Below are positions 8,213 to 15,069 of a stretch of 54,588 bases of DNA, in pieces. Within the stretch, counting starts at the first letter, position 1. The number at the start of each line of letters is the position of its first letter. The notes beneath the pieces are model-generated. The model was given only the letters and a program-made list of their open reading frames with translations, was not told the DNA's origin and searched no databases. The stretch comes from Cyanobacteria bacterium GSL.Bin1 (GTDB taxonomy: Bacteria > Cyanobacteriota > Cyanobacteriia > Cyanobacteriales > Rubidibacteraceae): assembly GCA_009909085.1 (NCBI GenBank), contig JAAANX010000057.1, positions 1 to 54,588 of the forward strand, written 5' to 3'. A program made the translations under genes and the position numbers.

Positions 8213-8830
8213 TTAATTTTGAATGAGTTTCTCTACTAATCTATAGACTCCAGTACCTGTTGTAGTTGGAAGTTGACAAGTATCTAACTGTTTTGCATGA
8301 TTGATTGCGTCTTGAATGTGGGGTTCTAATTTACTCACGTCATACTTGGCTTTATCATATTCTTTTCCCAATAACTTAGTTAACTCTTTTTCACACAATT
8401 TAGTCTGAGGAGGTGTTTTAGGCGTTTCCTGATGTAGGAGAAGCCAGAGTTCAAAGGAAGGATTGCTAATTGCACAAAAATAGTTTTCTCTTTTATTACA
8501 CTGATCAATAATTTCTTGAAGTTGTTCCTTAGTATGCCCATCTGGATGAATTGCATCATGATCAATAATAACCCATAACTCATCTCCTAACTTGAGATCA
8601 AGATTCTTCTTACTTACTTCATTGTAAAGACGTTTCATAACAGCTTGTGGAGAAGAATTTCCTTTTTTTGTTCGTAGTATTTTGATTTGAACATTCTTTC
8701 TATATTCTGGACTTTTAAAAATGTTGAAATATATCTCTTCTGTTTTCTCACCTTCTGTTGCAATTAGGTAAACTTTATTTATTTTTCGTTTTTTAGATTT
8801 TCTAGTAAAAGCTCTTTGCTGCTTAGCCAT
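8213..8830 (-). CDS. rloB: RloB-like protein (AbiLii-type)
   Basis: A 205-residue protein of the RloB family, a TOPRIM-like fold. The first conserved acidic motif is LIATEGEKTEEIYF near residue 25. The DxD-type motif is ELWVIIDHDA near residue 90. The family signature is ISNPSFELWLLLH near residue 125. The N-terminus is strongly basic (KQQRAFTRKSKKRKINK). It follows the AAA ATPase gene by 30 bp on the same strand, so the two are surely co-transcribed. ATPase plus RloB-like protein is the composition of the abortive-infection system AbiL (AbiLi/AbiLii). The phage-defence role here is inferred from that pairing, not shown. Confidence 0.8.
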   Translation of the reverse strand: MAKQQRAFTRKSKKRKINKVYLIATEGEKTEEIYFNIFKSPEYRKNVQIKILRTKKGNSSPQAVMKRLYNEVSKKNLDLKLGDELWVIIDHDAIHPDGHTKEQLQEIIDQCNKRENYFCAISNPSFELWLLLHQETPKTPPQTKLCEKELTKLLGKEYDKAKYDVSKLEPHIQDAINHAKQLDTCQLPTTTGTGVYRLVEKLIQN

Positions 8831-8860
8831 CTAACTTTGATAACTGACTATCACTTAAGA

Positions 8861-10225
8861 TTATTTCTTAACTGGTAATTGTAAAGCACGAATGTTTCCT
8901 AAGAAAGGAATTGCTCCATATCTTCCATAAAGATAATCTTTCCGTATATTTTTACTTTGAGAAGGTTGGAAATCATATAAAGAGTAAAGGTCTGTTGAAC
9001 CTGTTTCTGGCTTTTTCTCTACAAACCAAATTTCGTCTCGACGTAATAAATCTAAGTCCAGAATATTCGTTTGATGTGTTGTGACAATCAACTGACTAGG
9101 ATGAGTAGAATTTTCCTCATCAAGATGAAGTTCAACAATCATTCGAGAGAGTTGAGGATGTAAACTACGATCAAACTCATCGACGATAAAAACACGTTCA
9201 TCATCTTCTCCTGATAATAACAACTCATATAAAATAGGAGATAAATCTATTAATCTCTGAGTTCCATCAGATTCTTCGTAAAACTCAAATGATACTTTTC
9301 CTCTTTGATTAGAAATGGTGTGAATAGGTACTAGTTTTAAAATATGAATTTGCTCATCTTTTTTTATTGCTGCAAATCTAAATTTTGGTGCTTTCACGAA
9401 AAAACCATCTGCATCTGATAATCTTTCTTTAATTAATTCTTCTGCATCTTCAGGAAAATCATTGGAATCATCAAGACTAATTTCTTCAGTTTCGATAGAC
9501 GTAATACCAGTATCAGCATCGCGTAAAATCTTACCAAGAAAATCTTGAAATGTCTCATGCTGATCCATTTGAAATTCTACAGGAATATATGGTTCCATTG
9601 GCTCAATAATAGTAAGAACTCTACGAAACCATTCATAAGCAGGTTGAAAATAACTAATATTTTGTTCAATACTTTGATTTAAAAAAAGTTGATTGGGTAG
9701 TGTTCCTTCTCCGAAAACTTCAAGCAGTAGTTGTGCTTTTTTATCAAGTTTTTTAAAGAATGAACCAAAGTTAAACTTTGCTTTACCATTAGAATCTGTA
9801 GTACGCTCAAATAATTGATGTTCTGAATGACGTGTAAAGTTAATTAACCATTCTTTATAAATCAAGCGTGAATCAAGTTCAAATCCATACTCATACATTT
9901 GCTTTCCTACTTTAAATTCAATTGCAAATTTAGCAGGAAAGTTAAGACAATCTTGGCTTAGACGAAAACGTTGGATCGGAATCATTGCTTTTGGTTTGAC
10001 TCCTTCTAAAACCATATCTTGAGCAAATTTAATAACTTTTACTAGGTTCGATTTTCCCCCAGCATTCGCCCCGTATATGGTAGCAAAGCGATTTAATCTA
10101 ATGTCATTCTTCTTTTTCTTTGGAAAAATGTGATGAGCATGATTCTTTTCTGGAGATGGAATCATACTAAACTCTATTTCCTCTTTGAATGAATATAGAT
10201 TTTCTGCGCGAAAGCGAATTAACAT
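8861..10225 (-). CDS. AAA/ABC-type ATPase, RloA/AbiLi-like
   Basis: A 454-residue SMC/ABC-like ATPase of the AAA15/AAA21 group. Walker A is YGANAGGKSN at residues 51-60. The signature region is FYEESDGTQRLIDLSPILYE, and Walker B with its catalytic acidic residue is VFIVDEFDRSLHPQLSRM near residue 345. An H-loop-type VTTHQTNILDLDLL follows. The N-terminus LIRFRAENLYSFKEEIEFSM is typical of OLD/RloA-like ATPases. Paired 30 bp upstream of rloB. The Hsp70-like gene ends 59 bp upstream on the same strand, so read-through into this pair is possible. Confidence 0.85.
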   Translation of the reverse strand: MLIRFRAENLYSFKEEIEFSMIPSPEKNHAHHIFPKKKKNDIRLNRFATIYGANAGGKSNLVKVIKFAQDMVLEGVKPKAMIPIQRFRLSQDCLNFPAKFAIEFKVGKQMYEYGFELDSRLIYKEWLINFTRHSEHQLFERTTDSNGKAKFNFGSFFKKLDKKAQLLLEVFGEGTLPNQLFLNQSIEQNISYFQPAYEWFRRVLTIIEPMEPYIPVEFQMDQHETFQDFLGKILRDADTGITSIETEEISLDDSNDFPEDAEELIKERLSDADGFFVKAPKFRFAAIKKDEQIHILKLVPIHTISNQRGKVSFEFYEESDGTQRLIDLSPILYELLLSGEDDERVFIVDEFDRSLHPQLSRMIVELHLDEENSTHPSQLIVTTHQTNILDLDLLRRDEIWFVEKKPETGSTDLYSLYDFQPSQSKNIRKDYLYGRYGAIPFLGNIRALQLPVKK

Positions 10226-10284
10226 AGTTGGTGAGTCATTAAAATAAAAAGCCTTTCTTAAAGACAGAGAGATAGCATGGCTAA

Positions 10285-11892
10285 TTAACTTAATTCTGTC
10301 ACAACTCGTTCTTGTAATAAAACTTGTTCGGTGAGCAAATCTTCAACGGTAATGCGTAACGATCGCTGCTGATCGACCCAAAATTGAATTTTAACGCGAT
10401 CGCGCCCTGGACTTCCTGCTGGATTTAAATTCGCAATCGTTTTGGCATCTTCATTTAAAGGAATGACATTAGTTTCCGAGTCATCTAAGGTTCGTGTAAC
10501 GAGACGATTGCCATCAAAATAGACTTCGGTGCGTCCACTACTTTCTGACCCCAGTTCCCCGATAATGAGTTCAAGACTGGGCTGATTTTCAACCGAAGCC
10601 CCAAGGGTTAATTCCACAGGGGTTGCCATGGGATAAGGTTGTCCGGCTTTAATAATGGGATGCCAACTGTGTTTATTTTCGCGATAGTTCCAGTAACGAA
10701 TGCCATAGCTGTGATAGAGAAAATCTTGCAGTTGAAACCCTTGGGCCAGTTGTAACGCACCAGACGCGATCGCGCTAAAGGGACGATCACATTTAATTTT
10801 ACTCGGGTTAAAATACTGTTCTAACCATTGTTGTAGTGCGGGAATTTGTACCGTTCCCCCAACTAGCAACACGGACTGAATTTCTGCCACTTCAATCCCA
10901 TTGCGTCGCCCTTGTTGCAACACTTGGGTCATCAAATCATCTAGTTGCTCAAAAAACTGATTCTCCCGTAAAATTTCCTCAAAGCGATCGCGCTCTAATT
11001 TTAATTCCAGGGTATCTAGAGTTACTTCATCAAAATAGACTTCTTCGGCGTGTTCTTGAGAGGATAATTGGACTTTCAAACGTTCCGCCAACCGTGTCGT
11101 TAACGCTGACTTCTCAATTCCCTGTGTCTTGGCAAAATAATCCACCAACCAATCATCAATATCCCCGCCGCCTAAATTTGCCCCTGCTTTCCCGTAGACT
11201 CGCGCCGTTTTTACCTTCTGCGAGGACTTTTCTCCCAGTAACTTATCTCCCCATTTCAAGATAAAGCCGAGGGGTTGTTTCCCTTCTTCTCCCAGATTAA
11301 GTTGAACAAGAGAGAAATCAACGGTTCCGCCGCCAAAGTCAATCACTAGTAAAACATCATCCTGAGTGGTTCCATAGCCTAAGGCTGCAGCAGTGGGTTC
11401 ATCTAGCAAACGGACTTGTTTCGCTTCAAGATGGGCGCAAACTTGCGTTAACCAATTGCGATACGCTTCAAAACTATCTACGGGAACCGTTAACACCAAC
11501 GACTCGATATTCGTTTTCGCTTCCGCTTGCAGCTGCTGGGTTAAACATTGCAAAAACCATTCCCCCGCCTGTTCAAAATCAACGGTTTTTCCATCTAATT
11601 CCGGGAGAAACCCTTGCACTGGCGCCGCAATTCCCCGCTTAAACCCACGGAAAAAACGGGGATCGGATTTCACATCGAGAGCGCGATCGCGCACCGCTTG
11701 ACCGACGACAACTTGTTCTTGGTTTGCATCTTCCACATACAGCAAACTTGGAATTAACGGCGGGTTATTCGGTAACTGTTGAGAAATTCCTGAGAGGAGA
11801 ACGACTTCTGCTTGTTCTGTCGTTGCATTCCAACGAGTAATCACCGTGTTGCTAGTTCCAAAATCAATCGCGTAGTTTGCGCTTTCCGTCAT
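10285..11892 (-). CDS. Hsp70-family (DnaK-like) ATPase
   Basis: An actin-like ATPase domain of the Hsp70 superfamily: phosphate-1 IDFGTSNTVITRW (residues ~9-21), phosphate-2 LLVIDFGGGTVDFSLVQL (~180), connect/adenosine motif VLLVGGTVQIPALQQWL (~345), and RLLDEPTAAALGYG. The C-terminal part (~400-535) is a short beta-rich substrate-like domain, so the protein is about 100 residues shorter than DnaK. Such short Hsp70 proteins are common in cyanobacteria and are thought to be specialised chaperones with unknown clients. It is co-directional with tatC upstream and with the ATPase/RloB pair downstream. Confidence 0.9.
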   Translation of the reverse strand: MTESANYAIDFGTSNTVITRWNATTEQAEVVLLSGISQQLPNNPPLIPSLLYVEDANQEQVVVGQAVRDRALDVKSDPRFFRGFKRGIAAPVQGFLPELDGKTVDFEQAGEWFLQCLTQQLQAEAKTNIESLVLTVPVDSFEAYRNWLTQVCAHLEAKQVRLLDEPTAAALGYGTTQDDVLLVIDFGGGTVDFSLVQLNLGEEGKQPLGFILKWGDKLLGEKSSQKVKTARVYGKAGANLGGGDIDDWLVDYFAKTQGIEKSALTTRLAERLKVQLSSQEHAEEVYFDEVTLDTLELKLERDRFEEILRENQFFEQLDDLMTQVLQQGRRNGIEVAEIQSVLLVGGTVQIPALQQWLEQYFNPSKIKCDRPFSAIASGALQLAQGFQLQDFLYHSYGIRYWNYRENKHSWHPIIKAGQPYPMATPVELTLGASVENQPSLELIIGELGSESSGRTEVYFDGNRLVTRTLDDSETNVIPLNEDAKTIANLNPAGSPGRDRVKIQFWVDQQRSLRITVEDLLTEQVLLQERVVTELS

Positions 11893-11895
11893 TGT

Positions 11896-12010
11896 CCGAG
11901 CAGTTTTACTTTTGCCAAGGCTATCAAACTATAAGCCTAACATAGCCCCTGCTAGCAAGGATTGGGCTAGAGATATTTCCCGATTAGTTTGTACCTAGTG
12001 TTTTTCCTTG
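11896..12010 (-). pseudogene. Vestige of a second tatC copy (3' end joined to 5' end)
   Basis: Bases 11896-11966 align with the 3' end of the intact tatC (about 12108-12174): TCCGAG-AGTTT, then TATAAGCCTAA and AGCCCC-GC-AG-A-GATTG. Bases 11972-12010 align with the tatC start and its leader (about 12860-12900): GATATTTCCCGATTAGTTTGTA against GACATTT-type sequence, with 18 of 22 bases identical. The two ends are directly joined, so the whole interior of a tandem tatC duplicate is missing. No translation is expected. Confidence 0.6.
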
Positions 12011-12097
12011 CTATTGTGAATTAAACGATGAAAGAATTGCCAATATATACATATTGATGTAGATAAGCGCAAGTCATGATTGTCGTTGCGCTTTCGC

Positions 12098-12862
12098 TTA
12101 TCTTCCGAGGAGTTTGACAACACCAATGCCGCCGAAGTATAAGCCTAAAACAGCCCCAGCCAGGAGAGATTGAGTCATTGGATCAGTTGAAGGAGTCAAA
12201 ATTGCACCGAGTACCACCGAACCTAGGACAATATACCGCCATCCGGAAATCATGGTTTGGGAAGAGACAATTCTTAAGAGTCCTAACAGCACTTGAATAA
12301 TCGGAATTTGAAATGCCAAAGCGGTACTAAACAGCAACAAGAGAACGAAGCGAAAATATTTATCAATCGACCACATTTGGTCAACAACATCCTCACCGTA
12401 GTTAATAAAGAACTTCAATGCAGCAGGAACTAAAGCATAATAAGCAAAGACTAAGCCCACGCCGAAGAGTAAAGTTGACCCGACCATCACCGGAACCAGG
12501 AGACGACGTTCTTTTCGTGTCAAGCCGGGAATAATAAATAACAGAATTTGATAAACAATAAACGGGCTTGCTACCAGTAAGCCACTGTAACCGGCAACTT
12601 TGATTGACACAAAAAAGTATTCACCGGGCGCCAGTTGCAAAAATTTTACCCCTTGCGCGGGAACTTGTAAGGCTTCCACAATCGGTCGTACAAAAATAAA
12701 GCAGCCAATAATCCCGACACCCACTGCAATCAAGGAATAAAAGATCCGCCAGCGGAGTTCTTCGAGATGGTCAAAAATCGACATCTCGGTTTCATTCGGG
12801 ATTTCATTCAGATAGTTTTCTTGAGCGCGATCAGTTTCTGTAGGAGTTTCGACTGGGGACAT
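12098..12862 (-). CDS. tatC: Sec-independent translocase subunit TatC
   Basis: Twin-arginine translocase receptor core in the thylakoid and/or plasma membrane. It recognises twin-arginine signal peptides together with TatB/TatA. The N-terminal signature EMSIFDHLEELRWRIFYSLI is the TatC amphipathic entry helix. Six membrane segments follow, including the loop LAPGEYFFVSIKVAGYSGLL with the conserved glutamate, and FVYYALVPAALKFF-type sequence (residues ~125-140). The 254-residue length is typical. A tatA-type gene lies 17 kb away at 30049. A collapsed second copy of tatC lies immediately downstream. Confidence 0.95.
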   Translation of the reverse strand: MSPVETPTETDRAQENYLNEIPNETEMSIFDHLEELRWRIFYSLIAVGVGIIGCFIFVRPIVEALQVPAQGVKFLQLAPGEYFFVSIKVAGYSGLLVASPFIVYQILLFIIPGLTRKERRLLVPVMVGSTLLFGVGLVFAYYALVPAALKFFINYGEDVVDQMWSIDKYFRFVLLLLFSTALAFQIPIIQVLLGLLRIVSSQTMISGWRYIVLGSVVLGAILTPSTDPMTQSLLAGAVLGLYFGGIGVVKLLGR

Positions 12863-13194
12863 TTCCGGGTTAGCTTGTAGCTTGTTGTATAACGTTTTTC
12901 TTTCCTATTCTATCTAAGGTGTGAGCAGTCGTATTGATTGGGACTAAACTCAGATCAAGAGAAAACTACGGATAAAATCAACTATTCTGGCTAGATTTGA
13001 GATTCGACAAGTATTTTGTCATGCTATTTACTAAAAAAATACAATTGAATTACAGTCAATTGCACTTGACCAAAATAGACTTTATCTCTGTCATCTGAGA
13101 GAGTATAATCCCTACAAATTGAGGGAAGTTGGTTCGCGAATGAGTCACTTATGCTGGGTTTATAAGCGAAGCAAGACGACTGCTGGAGGTCGCA
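12863..13194. promoter_or_regulatory. Divergent intergenic region, tatC / TPR gene
   Basis: A 332-bp spacer between divergent genes must hold promoters for both. A good ribosome site (GGAGG) precedes the TPR gene at about 13185. No hairpin or repeat stands out. Confidence 0.4.
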
Positions 13195-13596
13195 ATGAAA
13201 CGATTTATTCCCTTTTTATTTAGTCTTGGCGTGCTAATTACCCCACAATTAGGCGTAATGGCAAACGAAACAACAACGGAAGCCGTGAATCGGGATAACC
13301 AGCAATTGCTCTCGCGTGCTGCTCATTATCAAGCGTGGACCTTACGGGGCAATGAAGCCTTAGAAAAGGGCAACTATGATCGCGCGATCGCGCTTTATGA
13401 TCAAGCCATTGCTATTGATGGTCAGCAACCCTTAGCTTGGGAACAGCGGGGAGATGCCCTGACTCAAAAAGGTCAATATCAAGCAGCACTAGAAGCGTAT
13501 AATGAAGCTCTGAATTTGGCAGAGGAAAAACAACCGCAATTGCAAGAAAAAGTGGAAGCCATTCATGAAAAATGGGCGCAACAATTACAAGGTTAA
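13195..13596 (+). CDS. Exported TPR-repeat protein
   Basis: A 133-residue protein with a signal peptide (MKRFIPFLFSLGVLITPQLG, cleavage likely after VMA near residue 23). Two to three tetratricopeptide repeats follow: ALEKGNYDRAIALYDQAIAI, QPLAWEQRGDALTQKGQYQA, and ALEAYNEALNLAEEK. TPRs bind partner proteins, and the location is probably the periplasm or thylakoid lumen. An extended HIP1 site (GATCGCGCGATCGCGC) is embedded in frame at about 13379. No partner is suggested by neighbours; the PLD gene is convergent, 12 bp away. Confidence 0.8.
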   Translation: MKRFIPFLFSLGVLITPQLGVMANETTTEAVNRDNQQLLSRAAHYQAWTLRGNEALEKGNYDRAIALYDQAIAIDGQQPLAWEQRGDALTQKGQYQAALEAYNEALNLAEEKQPQLQEKVEAIHEKWAQQLQG

Positions 13597-13608
13597 TAAT
13601 TGCATTGC

Positions 13609-15069
13609 TTACTGCTTGCCACAGGATTGTTTTTGAGAGTTAATCCGTTGCTGAACCCGTTGAGGAATTCCTAAGATAGCGCGATCATACAATTGTTTGA
13701 ATTCTCGTTCATAATGGGCAGCAACCGTAGGATTCTGAATCACTAGAACAAATTCATCATTTTTATGGTTGGCTGAGGCTGACCAATTATGGGAACCGGT
13801 AACAACTATTTTTTGGTCAATCACTGCAAATTTATGGTGTAATTTATCGCCTTTAGCAAGTTCAGAAACGCCTACTGTAGAAATCGGAGACGACCAAGGC
13901 TGATTATTGGCTTCTTCTTGGCAATTTCGTAATAAAGCCACTCCTAACATATCTAAACCTTCACTGTAGTAGCGATAGGCAAATCCAGAATCAATTAATC
14001 CCTGAACCATCGCGCCCTTTTGATGGACTTGTGCCAAAGTATTCACTATTTTCTGATCAGTAAAAACAAATAAAGCCAAATTCACAGTTGTTTCCGCCTC
14101 TGCTAATTGTTGGCTAATGAAACCATTACTACTTTTGATCCAGGGCTGCGTTTCCGAAAGCGGTGAAAAATGAACTTCTACTGTGCTATCACCCACTTGT
14201 AAGGAAGAAAATTCGCGGATTTTTTTATTTAAACCAAACTGACTATCTTGGTTTCCCCCCACACCATCCCCCCACATTAAATTAAATTCTTCTAAGAAGA
14301 TTTTGGCGAGAGGCTCACTTTTAATCGTTAATAAATTATTGGCATTCCCTTGCGTATCGAGGTTATTTAAATCGCCATGGATCCCACTCAACGTAAAGTT
14401 GGCAGACGTTGCCACCAGCATTGTTTCATCAATAACCATAAACTTGTGGTGCATTAAACCACTGCCTTTACTGCCATCTGCTGTATCATCCAGAATCGGA
14501 ATTCCTGCGTTCTCTAAAATAATTAAGGCATCACGGGCTTCAATTTCGGTTGGGGTGAGCGTTCCATCTTGGTTAAGATCAATAAAGTCAAATCCTGCCT
14601 GATAGCGACTTTGATTCCGTTGCGTCATCTGAGCAACTTCACTTTGAGAATAACGACTCCAAGGACGACGATAGTTATTTTCCACCAGCACCCGCACCTC
14701 AACTCCTTCCCGCTGTTTTTCCGCTAAAGCCTGAGCAATTTTCGGGAGACGAAATTCTTGTACTGCCACCACAATACTTTCCTGGGCAGATGAAATTTCC
14801 TCAATAATAATTTGTTCTAAGTTATCTCCTGGGCGTTCTTGTTGCCGATAGGGATCAGTATAGTTCGCTCCTTGAGCATAATTGTGATTAAAGTAAGCTT
14901 GAATCAACGGATCTTGAGGAAGCGGTTGTGGGCGAATCATTTCAGTGGTCTGATTCTGACCCCTACAACTACTTAAGGTCAAGAGAAAACTGCTAACAAC
15001 CGATAAGAGCAAATAGCGATTGAACATCATTTTTGCAATTAGGAACATAAGAGGGTCTTTCTCCCTCAT
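13609..15069 (-). CDS. Phospholipase D-family lipoprotein with EF-hand-like loop
   Basis: Two HKD motifs typical of the PLD/nuclease superfamily: HHKFMVIDETMLVATSANFT near residue 220 and HHKFAVIDQKIVVTGSHNWS near residue 415. Both have the His-x-Lys-x4-Asp core and the downstream N/S. The N-terminus has a hydrophobic segment ending LLTLSSC, a lipobox, so it is probably a lipoprotein. Starts at M8 or M15 give a more normal signal length than the ATG at 15069. Between N-terminal strands and HKD1, the sequence DLNQDGTLTPTE (~165) matches an EF-hand or dockerin-type calcium loop, unusual in this family. The ATGA overlap with the kinase gene implies co-translation. Confidence 0.85.
   Translation of the reverse strand: MREKDPLMFLIAKMMFNRYLLLSVVSSFLLTLSSCRGQNQTTEMIRPQPLPQDPLIQAYFNHNYAQGANYTDPYRQQERPGDNLEQIIIEEISSAQESIVVAVQEFRLPKIAQALAEKQREGVEVRVLVENNYRRPWSRYSQSEVAQMTQRNQSRYQAGFDFIDLNQDGTLTPTEIEARDALIILENAGIPILDDTADGSKGSGLMHHKFMVIDETMLVATSANFTLSGIHGDLNNLDTQGNANNLLTIKSEPLAKIFLEEFNLMWGDGVGGNQDSQFGLNKKIREFSSLQVGDSTVEVHFSPLSETQPWIKSSNGFISQQLAEAETTVNLALFVFTDQKIVNTLAQVHQKGAMVQGLIDSGFAYRYYSEGLDMLGVALLRNCQEEANNQPWSSPISTVGVSELAKGDKLHHKFAVIDQKIVVTGSHNWSASANHKNDEFVLVIQNPTVAAHYEREFKQLYDRAILGIPQRVQQRINSQKQSCGKQ

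Noticed and set aside
10836-11264. 142-codon plus-strand frame opposite the Hsp70 gene
   Set aside because: Antisense shadow of a well-conserved gene; no domain.
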